Below, piece by piece: positions 8,688 to 14,824 of a stretch of DNA of 47,929 bases (the first letter of the stretch is position 1; each line of letters begins with the position of its first letter). A program made the position numbers and the translations under genes. This DNA is from Oscillospiraceae bacterium (GTDB lineage Bacteria; Bacillota; Clostridia; Oscillospirales; Oscillospiraceae). A model generated the notes under the pieces. It had not been told where the DNA came from. It saw only the letters and a program-made list of their open reading frames with translations, and did no database searches. The stretch spans positions 1-47,929 of the forward strand of contig JAFZQE010000075.1 of the NCBI GenBank assembly GCA_017552325.1, in the 5' to 3' direction.

Positions 8688-8708
8688 TGCGTAGTGCTTA
8701 GTGCTTAG
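8679..8708. repeat. 30-bp repeat, family T, copy 2 (overlaps the P-type ATPase stop)
   Basis: AGTGCTTAGTGC-type units. This copy is an exact inverted match to 2693-2722. Its first nine bases encode Ser-Ala-stop of the ATPase. Together with copy 3 it brackets a terminator and a GC-rich palindrome. Confidence 0.9.
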
Positions 8709-8710
8709 AT

Positions 8711-8744
8711 AAACAGCCGCCCGGGAGTTCCCGGGCGGCTGTTT
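8711..8744 (+). terminator. Intrinsic terminator after the P-type ATPase
   Basis: A 16-bp perfect stem, left arm AAACAGCCGCCCGGGA, 2-nt loop, right arm 8729-8744 ending in TGTTTT. Confidence 0.8.
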
Positions 8745-8749
8745 TCAGT

Positions 8750-8773
8750 GGGCGGGGCAAGCCCCGCCCCTAC
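8750..8773. repeat. GC-rich palindromic repeat, family G, copy 1
   Basis: GGGCGGGGCAAGCCCCGCCC followed by CTAC, the reverse complement of the GTAGGGGCGGGGCTTGCCCC repeat at 17754-17778. A related GGGAGGGGCTCGCCCCTCCC palindrome lies just downstream, near 8799-8818. Confidence 0.8.
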
Positions 8774-8841
8774 GATGTGCTTGACAGGTTCCCGCAGGGG
8801 AGGGGCTCGCCCCTCCCGGGCGCTTTATTCCGAACTCCCCC

Positions 8842-8870
8842 AAGTACTAAGCACTAAGCACCAAGCACTA
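8842..8870. repeat. Family T repeat, copy 3 (diverged)
   Basis: CTAAGCAC-type units in inverted orientation relative to copy 2. With copy 2 it flanks 8709-8841 like terminal inverted repeats. Confidence 0.75.
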
Positions 8871-8894
8871 TCAACGCCTGACAAGAAAAAATAC

Positions 8895-8923
8895 TTGACA
8901 GACGCGGCGGGGCGTGCTATACT
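8895..8923 (+). promoter_or_regulatory. Sigma-A promoter of ylxM-ffh
   Basis: A perfect TTGACA (8895-8900), a 17-nt spacer and TATACT (8918-8923), 35 nt before the ylxM start. Confidence 0.85.
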
Positions 8924-8958
8924 CTGCCAAGCTGAAAGCCTTGACAGGAGGGATCGCC

Positions 8959-9306
8959 GTGGAAAACCGCATGATGCAGAGCATGCTGCTGGATTTTTAC
9001 GGGGAGCTCCTGACCGAGCGGCAGCGCAGCTGCTACGAGCTGCACGTCAACGAAGATCTCTCCCTCTCCGAGATCGCCGAGCAGAGCGGCATCTCCCGCC
9101 AGGGCGTGTGGGACAACATCCGCCGGGCCGAGCAGACGCTGCGCGAGATCGAAGAGAAAACCGGGCTCGTCCGCCGCTTTACCGAGCTGCGGCAGGGCCT
9201 GGCCTCGATCGAAAGGCAGGTCGGGGAGATCGAAAAAAACAGCTCCGGCGAGCTGCGGCAGACGGCGCAGCGCATCCTCCGCGAGCTGCGGGACCTTGAG
9301 GAATGA
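8959..9306 (+). CDS. ylxM: YlxM family DNA-binding protein (UPF0122)
   Basis: YlxM is a small sigma-70-region-4-like helix-turn-helix protein that travels with ffh and is thought to modulate SRP pathway genes or the SRP GTPase. The 115-residue protein has LLDFYGELLTERQRSCYELH, then the HTH LSLSEIAEQSGISRQGVWDNI, and an acidic helical tail. I chose the GTG at 8959 because AGGAGGG lies 6 nt before it; the upstream in-frame ATG at 8914 falls inside the promoter -10 region and is excluded. It ends 3 nt before ffh, so translation is probably coupled. Confidence 0.93.
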   Translation: MENRMMQSMLLDFYGELLTERQRSCYELHVNEDLSLSEIAEQSGISRQGVWDNIRRAEQTLREIEEKTGLVRRFTELRQGLASIERQVGEIEKNSSGELRQTAQRILRELRDLEE

Positions 9307-9309
9307 CAC

Positions 9310-10686
9310 ATGGCCTTTGAGAGCTTATCCGAAAAACTGAATGCGGCCTTCAAGCGGCTGCGCGGCAAGGGAAGACTGACGGCCTCCGACGTGCGCGAGG
9401 CGATGCGCGAGGTGCGCATGGCCCTGCTGGAGGCGGACGTCAGCTACAAGGTGGTCAAGGACTTCACCAAGAAGGTCACCGACCGCGCCGTCGGCACAGA
9501 CGTGCTGGAGGCGCTCAACCCCGCCCAGATGGTCATCAAGATCGTCAACGAGGAGCTCTGCTCTCTCATGGGCGGCCAGAACCAGAAGCTGAACATCAGC
9601 CCGAAGCTGCCGAGCGTCGTGATGCTGGTCGGCCTGCAGGGCGCAGGCAAGACGACCAACGGCGCCAAGCTTGCCGGCTACATCCGCAAGCAGGGCAAGC
9701 GCCCGCTGCTGGCCGCCTGCGACATCTACCGTCCCGCCGCCATCCAGCAGCTCGAGACCGTCGGCAAGCAGCTGGACATCCCCGTCTTCCAGATGGGACA
9801 GATCGACCCGGTGGAGATCGCGAAGGCCACCGTCGAGCACGCGAAGGCGCACGGCAACGACATCGTCTTCCTCGACACCGCCGGCCGCCTGCACATCGAC
9901 GAGGCGCTGATGAAGGAGCTGCAGAACATCCGCGACGCGGTGCAGCCCGCCGAGATCCTGCTGGTGATCGACGCGATGACCGGCCAGGACGCCGTCAACG
10001 CCGCCACCGCCTTCGACGAGGCGCTGGGCGTGACGGGCGTGATGCTCACCAAGCTCGACGGCGACGCGAGAGGCGGCGCCGCGCTGAGCATCCGGGCCGC
10101 GACCGGCAAGCCCATCAAGTACATCGGCGTCGGCGAGAAGCTCGACATGATCGAGCCCTTCCACCCCGACCGCATGGCCTCCCGCATCCTCGGCATGGGC
10201 GACGTGCTGACCCTGATCGAAAAGGCCGAGCAGAGCTTCGACGAGAAAAAGGCGCTCGAGGCCGCCGAGAAGCTGCGCGCCAACCGCTTCACGCTCAGCG
10301 ATTATCTCGAGCAAATGAAGCAGCTCAAGAACATGGGCGACCTGGAGAGCATCATGGGCATGATCCCCGGCGTCGACGCGAAGGCCCTCAAGGGCGCGAA
10401 GGTCGACGAAAAGGCGATGGCCCGTCAGGAGGCGATCATCCTCTCGATGACCCCGGCCGAGCGCGAGAACCCCTCGATCCTCAACTCCAGCCGCAAAAAG
10501 CGCATCGCCGCCGGCTGCGGCCTGAACGTCGTGGACGTCAACCGCCTGCTCAAGCAGTTCGACGCGATGCATCAGATGATGAAGCAGTTCAGCGGCAAGA
10601 ACATGAAGAAGCTGCAGCGCAAGTTCGGCAAAATGGGCGGCGGCGCCGGCTTCCCCGGTCTCGGCGGCGGCTTCCCCGGCTTCTGA
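9310..10686 (+). CDS. ffh: Signal recognition particle protein Ffh (SRP54)
   Basis: Ffh binds signal sequences and 4.5S/scRNA and delivers ribosomes to FtsY at the membrane. The 458-residue protein has the N domain (LSEKLNAAFKRLRGKGRLT), the G domain with GLQGAGKTTNGAKLAGY, the insertion-box region, DTAGRLHID and TKLDGDARGGAALS, and a Met-rich M domain with the RNA-binding SRKKRIAAGCGLNVVDVN segment, ending in a Gly/Phe-rich tail. Start ATG 9310 lies 3 nt after ylxM. Downstream, a family R repeat sits between ffh and rpsP, and the SRP RNA gene is not in the window. Confidence 0.98.
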   Translation: MAFESLSEKLNAAFKRLRGKGRLTASDVREAMREVRMALLEADVSYKVVKDFTKKVTDRAVGTDVLEALNPAQMVIKIVNEELCSLMGGQNQKLNISPKLPSVVMLVGLQGAGKTTNGAKLAGYIRKQGKRPLLAACDIYRPAAIQQLETVGKQLDIPVFQMGQIDPVEIAKATVEHAKAHGNDIVFLDTAGRLHIDEALMKELQNIRDAVQPAEILLVIDAMTGQDAVNAATAFDEALGVTGVMLTKLDGDARGGAALSIRAATGKPIKYIGVGEKLDMIEPFHPDRMASRILGMGDVLTLIEKAEQSFDEKKALEAAEKLRANRFTLSDYLEQMKQLKNMGDLESIMGMIPGVDAKALKGAKVDEKAMARQEAIILSMTPAERENPSILNSSRKKRIAAGCGLNVVDVNRLLKQFDAMHQMMKQFSGKNMKKLQRKFGKMGGGAGFPGLGGGFPGF

Positions 10687-10706
10687 TAAAGCCGAAACCA
10701 CGCATC

Positions 10707-10776
10707 TGTCATTCTGAGCGAAGCGAAGAATCTTCAAGGAAAAAGATCCTTCGTCGCTATGCTCCTCAGGATGACA
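10707..10776. repeat. Dispersed palindromic repeat, family R, copy 2
   Basis: 70 bp with the same TGTCATTCTGAG / CTCAGGATGACA ends as the copies at 1312 and 16183. The interior carries an extra short AAGGAAAAAG segment. It interrupts the ffh-rpsP gap. Confidence 0.85.
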
Positions 10777-10846
10777 ATAATCGTTGTCCTCACGCGAAAG
10801 CGTTTGGCATAAATCTCAAAATCTAACATGGAGGTGAATATAGAAA

Positions 10847-11083
10847 ATGGTTAAAATCAGACTGCGCAGAATGGGCGCCAAGAAGGCCCCCTACTACCGT
10901 GTCATCGTCGCCGATTCCCGTTCTCCCCGCGACGGCCGCTTCATCGAGGAGCTGGGTACCTATGACCCGATGGCCGAAGGCGAGACCGTGAAGATCGACG
11001 TGGAGCGCGCCAAGTACTGGATCGCCAACGGCGCTCAGCCGACCGATACCGTTCGCGGCCTGCTGAAGAAGCTCGAGGCCTGA
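10847..11083 (+). CDS. rpsP: 30S ribosomal protein S16
   Basis: S16 binds 16S rRNA in the 5' domain early in 30S assembly. The 78-residue protein begins [20 protein letters not shown], followed by [21 protein letters not shown], both diagnostic, and it ends GLLKKLEA, at the short end of the family. A strong GGAGGTGA site lies about 8 nt upstream. The weak motif pair TTGTCC (10784) and CATAAA (10808), 18 nt apart, could be a local promoter after the family R repeat. khpA follows by 20 nt. Confidence 0.98.
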   Translation: MVKIRLRRMGAKKAPYYRVIVADSRSPRDGRFIEELGTYDPMAEGETVKIDVERAKYWIANGAQPTDTVRGLLKKLEA

Positions 11084-11103
11084 CAAGGAGATAACTACCG
11101 GCT

Positions 11104-11334
11104 ATGAAAGAATTACTGACCTATATCATACAGAGCCTGGTCGACCACCCCGACGAGGTCTCTGTGACCGAGCGCAAGGCCGACGGCGAGACGGTGTTCG
11201 AGGTCCGCGTCGCCGACGGCGATATGGGCAAGGTCATCGGCCGGCAGGGCAGGATCGTCAAGCAGATCCGTATCCTGATGCGGGCCGTCGCCCAGAGAAA
11301 GGGCAAGAAGATCTCCGTGGAGATCCTCGATTAA
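11104..11334 (+). CDS. khpA: KH-domain RNA-binding protein KhpA (YlqC)
   Basis: KhpA is a single KH-domain RNA-binding protein, known in Firmicutes to pair with KhpB/Jag and to affect cell elongation and small-RNA function. The 76 residues are nearly all KH fold: LTYIIQSLVDHPDEVSV, then the RNA-binding GxxG loop VIGRQGRIVKQIRILM. AAGGAG lies 13 nt upstream of the ATG, rather far. It closes the ylxM-ffh-rpsP-khpA unit; its stop codon touches the terminator stem. In most relatives rimM would follow, but it does not here. Confidence 0.95.
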   Translation: MKELLTYIIQSLVDHPDEVSVTERKADGETVFEVRVADGDMGKVIGRQGRIVKQIRILMRAVAQRKGKKISVEILD

Positions 11335-11364
11335 AAAGCAGAGAGCAAGAGCTCTCTGCTTTTT
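11333..11364 (+). terminator. Intrinsic terminator of the ffh-rpsP-khpA operon
   Basis: A 14-bp perfect stem, AAAAAGCAGAGAGC / GCTCTCTGCTTTTT, with a 4-nt loop. It overlaps the khpA stop and ends in a T-run. Confidence 0.9.
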
Positions 11365-11368
11365 ATTA

Positions 11369-11536
11369 TCAAATGCAAAGGCTGCGCCTTTGCATTTGAG
11401 GGGCTACGCTTCGTTCGCGCACTCGCTGCGCTCGCACACTCTCTCCGCGCAAAGTGTGTTTTCCGCGGTACACGCCCCCGGAAAACACGGATTCTCAATT
11501 CTTTTTCACGCTGCGGCGCGAAAACTCTGCGAGGCT
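11369..11536 (+). ncRNA. Candidate structured RNA or structured repeat, element S copy A
   Basis: About 168 nt related to the reverse strand of 28739-28915. It starts with a 14-bp perfect hairpin (TCAAATGCAAAGGC, loop TGC), then TGAGG, a conserved GCACTCGC...GCTCGCACAC stretch, a second hairpin GTGTTTTCC / GGAAAACAC enclosing a 15-nt loop with GGTACACGCCCCC, a third hairpin with a TGCG loop (11503-11524), and the conserved end CTCTGCGAGGCT. The 118-nt core (11419-11536) matches copy B at roughly 80% by eye. Paired positions differ in a compensatory way between copies, which supports a folded molecule. The transcribed strand is unproven; the strand given is the one on which both copies lie 3' of a co-directional gene. 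Confidence 0.45.
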
Positions 11537-11539
11537 TTC

Positions 11540-12397
11540 TCAGCCCCAGGAGAGCGACAGGTAATAGGGCGGGTCGTCGCCATTTTGGCTGTTGCCGTAA
11601 TAATAGCGGACCGTGTTCGTCCCCTCGTCCCAGGCGAACAGGCAGTACCAGTAGTACCGGCTGTCGGGCTCTGTAAATGGCTCTGCGATCTCGTAAGGTC
11701 CTATGTCGTCGTACAGGAACAGGCAGCGGAAAGAACCGTGCTGAAGGCTCAGCGTTTTCAGCTCCTCTGCAAGACTCTCCTCTTCGAACAGCTCCTGCAC
11801 GCGCCGGACCTCACGTTCAAAGGCTTCGCCGTCCTCGATCCGCCACTCGGCATAGATGTTGTCCGACTCCCCGAAGACCGTCGTCGCATAGGCATAGTGG
11901 TAGCGGCTGCCCGGCATGTCCTTCAGCGGCACATCTTCCGGAAAAAGCGCCTGAAAAGCGGGATCATTGCCGGCATAGCAGCCTCTGTCGAGCACGCGGT
12001 ACCGGGATACCCGTTCTGTTGAGGAGTAGGGGGAGAATAAGCCGCCGTAAAAGATCAGGGGCGTGACGAGCAGGCACAGGATCGCAAGGATGACCTTCAG
12101 CACGCGCAGTTTTTTCCTTTTTCGGATCAGGAACAGGATCACGCTCGGGATCAGCAGGACCAGAAGCATGGCGCTGATCCTCAGATCGTATCGGGGGAAG
12201 CGGTAGACGGAGGCATTGAGCACGACCATGACCAAGGCCATGAATACCGGCATCAGCGAGAAAAGCACGGCCGCGACCATGCCGAAATCCGCCCGGAAAT
12301 CCCGGTACCAGCCGCGCATCTTGTCCTCCGGGATCTTGTAGATGTCGGCCTCCTCTGCCGGAAGGCCGGTCTGTTCCTCGCGTTCTTTGTCGTCCAC
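11540..12397 (-). CDS. Membrane protein of unknown function with extracytoplasmic or cytoplasmic C-terminal domain
   Basis: Not recognised as a named family. The 285-residue protein begins with a charged N-terminus (DDKEREEQTGLPAEEAD), then three hydrophobic helices around VAAVLFSLMPVFMALVMVV, ISAMLLVLLIPSVILFLI and LKVILAILCLLVTPLIFYGG. It ends with a soluble domain of about 150 residues rich in aromatic residues (SRYHYAYATTVFGES, DSRYYWYCLFAWDEG, PPYYLSLSWG). The GTG at 12397 is preferred because AAAGGAGG lies 9 nt before it; upstream in-frame codons have no ribosome site. It is convergent with khpA and follows the murI-DUF1934 pair after a hairpin, so it may be separately expressed. Confidence 0.7.
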   Translation of the reverse strand: MDDKEREEQTGLPAEEADIYKIPEDKMRGWYRDFRADFGMVAAVLFSLMPVFMALVMVVLNASVYRFPRYDLRISAMLLVLLIPSVILFLIRKRKKLRVLKVILAILCLLVTPLIFYGGLFSPYSSTERVSRYRVLDRGCYAGNDPAFQALFPEDVPLKDMPGSRYHYAYATTVFGESDNIYAEWRIEDGEAFEREVRRVQELFEEESLAEELKTLSLQHGSFRCLFLYDDIGPYEIAEPFTEPDSRYYWYCLFAWDEGTNTVRYYYGNSQNGDDPPYYLSLSWG

Positions 12398-12439
12398 GGC
12401 GGCTGCGCCTCCTTTCGTCATCCTGCTTATATAACGTCT

Positions 12440-12466
12440 GAGCGTCCGCAAAGGTTGCGGGCGCTC
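12440..12466. other. Hairpin between DUF1934 gene and the membrane-protein gene
   Basis: GAGCGTCCGC, 7-nt loop, GCGGGCGCTC, one G-T pair. On the minus strand the T-run precedes rather than follows the stem, so it is a poor intrinsic terminator for the DUF1934 gene; on the plus strand an A-run and a T-run follow. Role unclear. Confidence 0.4.
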
Positions 12467-12476
12467 AAAAAATTTT

Positions 12477-12917
12477 TTACTGCAGTCCGGCCTTTTCCTC
12501 GCGGACGCGGATCTGAAACTTGTTGCGGATCGCGACGGCGTGCTCCAGGTCGAGCACGTAGTCGAGCTCCATGTCGCCGCCGTGCTCGTCGAAAGCCGAG
12601 CGGATGCGGCGCGTGTCCATGCCCATGGCGGCCGTGCCGTAGGGCGTCTCGTAGGGGAAGTAATTCTTCAGCCCCTCGCGGAACTCCATCCGCCCCGTCA
12701 CGGTGCCCTTGCGGTCGACGATCACGCCCTCCGGCCCGATCTCGACGCTGGTGCGCGTGCCGGGCAGGCCCGTGACCTCGCTCTCCCAGTACCAGAGATG
12801 CGCGCGGCCGTTCTCAAAGCGGTACATCCCGTCGGTGCTGAAATCCAGGCTGTCCGAGCCCTCTTCGTCGTAGGCGTGGACGCTGTGGACGTCGATCACC
12901 ACTTCTTTTTCCTTCAT
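12477..12917 (-). CDS. DUF1934 domain-containing protein (YwiB-like)
   Basis: A 146-residue small beta-barrel protein of the DUF1934/YwiB family, structurally calycin-like and of unknown ligand. Visible family features: GMYRFENGRAHLWYWESEVTG, the Thr/Ser strand TRTSVEIGPEGVIVDRKG, RMEFREGLKNYF and YETPYGTAAMGMDT, and a final strand with ELDYVLDLEHAVAIRNKF. Its ATG overlaps the murI stop (ATGA), so it is translationally coupled to murI. In other Firmicutes DUF1934 genes often neighbour argS or cell-wall genes; coupling to glutamate racemase here hints at an envelope-related role, which is inference. Confidence 0.85.
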   Translation of the reverse strand: MKEKEVVIDVHSVHAYDEEGSDSLDFSTDGMYRFENGRAHLWYWESEVTGLPGTRTSVEIGPEGVIVDRKGTVTGRMEFREGLKNYFPYETPYGTAAMGMDTRRIRSAFDEHGGDMELDYVLDLEHAVAIRNKFQIRVREEKAGLQ

Positions 12918-13729
12918 GCCTCTTCCTCCGCCGGCATCACCGGCACGGTCTCGGTCTGCGGCGGCTCGCTCTGCCCGAGGAACAGCGGGGCCAGGCGCTC
13001 GAAGCGCTCCAACTCGCCGCTGGTCAGGCAGCGGAGCGTTCCCGCTCCCCCGCGCAGGCCGTTTTCTTCCAGATAGTCCTTGATAAAGGCGGCGGCGCAG
13101 CAGCTCGCGTCCACCAGGCGCACGCTCCCGCCCAGATAATCGCCGAGCGCCTCCGCAATGAGGCCGTAATGCGTGCAGCCGAGCAGCAGCGTGCCGACGC
13201 CGCGCTCCTTCAGCGGCTGCAGATAATACTCCACGGCCCGGCGCAGCTTGGGATCGTCCCTCTCGACGCGGCCGCCCTCGATCAGCGGCACGAAGGCCGG
13301 GCAGGCCGCCGCATGGACCTCCCGCCCCGGGCAGGCCGCCTGCAGCGCGCGCTGAAAGGCGCCGGAGCGCACCGTGGCCTCGGTGGCGATCACGCCGATC
13401 GGGGCTTTGCTCTTCTCGCGGGCGATCTCGGCCACCGCCGCATCCAGCACGCCGAAGGCGGGCACCGGATAGGCGGCGAGGATATCCGCCGCGTTGGACG
13501 AGAGGGTACCGCAGGCCGCGAAAATGAGCTTCGCGCCGCAGGAGGCGGCCACGGCCAGGTTCTGATGCGCCATAGTACGCAGCTGACCGCGCGGACGCCC
13601 GCCGTAGGGCGCACGGCCGTTGTCGGCGAAAAAGACGATATTCTCTTCGGGGCAGAGCGCACGCAGCGCGCGCACCGCCGTCAGTCCGCCGAAGCCGGAA
13701 TCAAAAATGCCGATCGGTCTGTCGTCCAT
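12914..13729 (-). CDS. murI: Glutamate racemase
   Basis: MurI converts L-glutamate to D-glutamate for peptidoglycan by a cofactor-independent two-cysteine mechanism. The 271-residue protein has IGIFDSGFGGLTAVRAL at the start, the first catalytic Cys in FAACGTLSS, and the second in LLLGCTHYGLI, with the expected spacing. ATG 13729 is chosen because GGGGAGGAAAC lies just upstream; the longer open frame runs through the promoter and is rejected. A consensus promoter lies at 13764-13792. The last bases overlap the DUF1934 start. Confidence 0.97.
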   Translation of the reverse strand: MDDRPIGIFDSGFGGLTAVRALRALCPEENIVFFADNGRAPYGGRPRGQLRTMAHQNLAVAASCGAKLIFAACGTLSSNAADILAAYPVPAFGVLDAAVAEIAREKSKAPIGVIATEATVRSGAFQRALQAACPGREVHAAACPAFVPLIEGGRVERDDPKLRRAVEYYLQPLKERGVGTLLLGCTHYGLIAEALGDYLGGSVRLVDASCCAAAFIKDYLEENGLRGGAGTLRCLTSGELERFERLAPLFLGQSEPPQTETVPVMPAEEEA

Positions 13730-13763
13730 GTCCGTTTCCTCCCCTCTCCGTGCTAACTTTGGT

Positions 13764-13792
13764 ATTATAGCGCGTTCCCGCCCGCTTGACAA
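13764..13792 (-). promoter_or_regulatory. Sigma-A promoter of murI
   Basis: On the minus strand, TTGTCA (13792-13787), a 17-nt spacer and a perfect TATAAT (13769-13764). The -35 overlaps a plus-strand TTGACA at 13786-13791. Confidence 0.8.
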
Positions 13793-13806
13793 GATTATTT
13801 TTGTGG

Positions 13807-13835
13807 TGGATTTTACGCGGCCGCTCTGCTATAAT
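13807..13835 (+). promoter_or_regulatory. Possible promoter of the small acidic protein gene
   Basis: A perfect TATAAT at 13830-13835 with a poor -35 (TGGATT, 13807-13812) at 17 nt. A plus-strand TTGACA lies at 13786 but is too far away to pair with it. A second TATAAT is at 13842-13847. Confidence 0.4.
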
Positions 13836-13899
13836 AACATGTATAATGAGGGAGTATCGGGATTATGCGGCTCGGCCGCGTGTCTCTGGAGGTGCTGTC

Positions 13900-14307
13900 A
13901 TGACGATCGATCTGACCGAGAAGGAATTCCGGCGGCTGCTGGATCTGGTCTATATCGGAAACTGGATATTGAATTCCGCGCGCGGCGAGGACCGCTTCGA
14001 GGATTACGACCTGGTGCAGGAGAAGCTCTTCTCCCTCTGCGCCGGGCAGGGCATGCCCACGCTGATCCAGCGCTGGCAGGGACACATCTTCCCCTCCCGC
14101 GCCTACGAGGACGGCGGCATCCACGAGGCCATCGCCGACTACGAGGACGCGGTGTTCTTCGACATTCTGGCCGAGGAGCTGGCCCGGCGCGACCTGGGCC
14201 TGGTCGAGAGCGACCCGGAGGATTTCACCGAGCTCAACGCCCGGATCGACGAATATCTGGACGAATTCGACAAGAACGGCCTGAACGCCGTCAGCGTGGA
14301 TCTGTAA
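13900..14307 (+). CDS. Small acidic protein of unknown function
   Basis: A 135-residue protein not recognised as a named family. It is predicted soluble, helical and acidic: MTIDLTEKEFRRLLDLVYIG, then RFEDYDLVQEKLFSLCAGQG, IFPSRAYEDGGIHEAIADYE, and a C-terminus with TELNARIDEYLDEFDKNG. No signal peptide or membrane segment. ATG 13900 is chosen for the GGAGG 7 nt upstream; the longer open frame begins inside the murI promoter. It precedes greA by 11 nt with no terminator, so the two probably share a transcript. Repeated DxxE-like clusters are seen but no clear metal or nucleotide motif. Confidence 0.75.
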   Translation: MTIDLTEKEFRRLLDLVYIGNWILNSARGEDRFEDYDLVQEKLFSLCAGQGMPTLIQRWQGHIFPSRAYEDGGIHEAIADYEDAVFFDILAEELARRDLGLVESDPEDFTELNARIDEYLDEFDKNGLNAVSVDL

Positions 14308-14318
14308 GAGGCAAGGAA

Positions 14319-14822
14319 ATGAACGACGAACTGACCAGGGAAGACCTGAAAAAGATGCGCGAGGAGCTGGATTACCGCCGGCTGGAGCTGATGCCGGGGC
14401 TGATCGAGGAGGTCAAGCGCACCCGCGCCTTCGGCGATCTGAGCGAGAACTTCGAGTACAAGGCCGCCAAGCAGGCCCAGAACAAAAACCGCAGCCGCAT
14501 CCGTTATCTTGAGAACATGATCAAGACGGCGAAGATCATCGAGGACCGCGCCGGCAGCGACGAGGTCGGGCTCTTCGACAAGGTGGAGCTCTACCTGCCC
14601 GAGGATCACGAGACCGAGATCCTGCAGGTGGTCACGACCGTGCGCTGCGACCCGCGCAAGGGGCTCATCAGCAAGGAATCGCCGATGGGAAAGCAGCTCC
14701 TGGGCAAGAAGGTCGGCGACCGCTTCACCGTGCAGGTCAACGAGCGCGTCAGCTACCCGGCCGAGGTGCGCAGCATCACGAAGATGAAGGACGACGGCTC
14801 CGCGCCGCTGCTTCAGTACTGA
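14319..14822 (+). CDS. greA: Transcription elongation factor GreA
   Basis: GreA enters the RNA polymerase secondary channel and stimulates cleavage of backtracked transcripts. The 167-residue protein has the N-terminal coiled coil with RAFGDLSENFEYKAAKQAQ, which carries the acidic tip residues typical of GreA, then the C-terminal FKBP-like domain with SKESPMGKQLLGKKVGDRFT. Start ATG 14319 follows GCAAGGAA. Only the last 168 codons of a longer open frame are real; the upstream part overlaps the preceding gene. The membrane glycosyltransferase gene starts 3 nt after the stop. Confidence 0.95.
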   Translation: MNDELTREDLKKMREELDYRRLELMPGLIEEVKRTRAFGDLSENFEYKAAKQAQNKNRSRIRYLENMIKTAKIIEDRAGSDEVGLFDKVELYLPEDHETEILQVVTTVRCDPRKGLISKESPMGKQLLGKKVGDRFTVQVNERVSYPAEVRSITKMKDDGSAPLLQY

Positions 14823-14824
14823 CT

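Noticed and set aside
2693-8870. Family T repeats as a CRISPR array or phage attachment sites
   Set aside because: No regular spacer lengths, no cas genes, no integrase or phage genes; copies are single or inverted.
13620-14318. Upstream extension of greA to a 400-codon protein
   Set aside because: The extension overlaps the murI region and the 135-residue gene in another frame; greA has its own ribosome site and family-length start at 14319.
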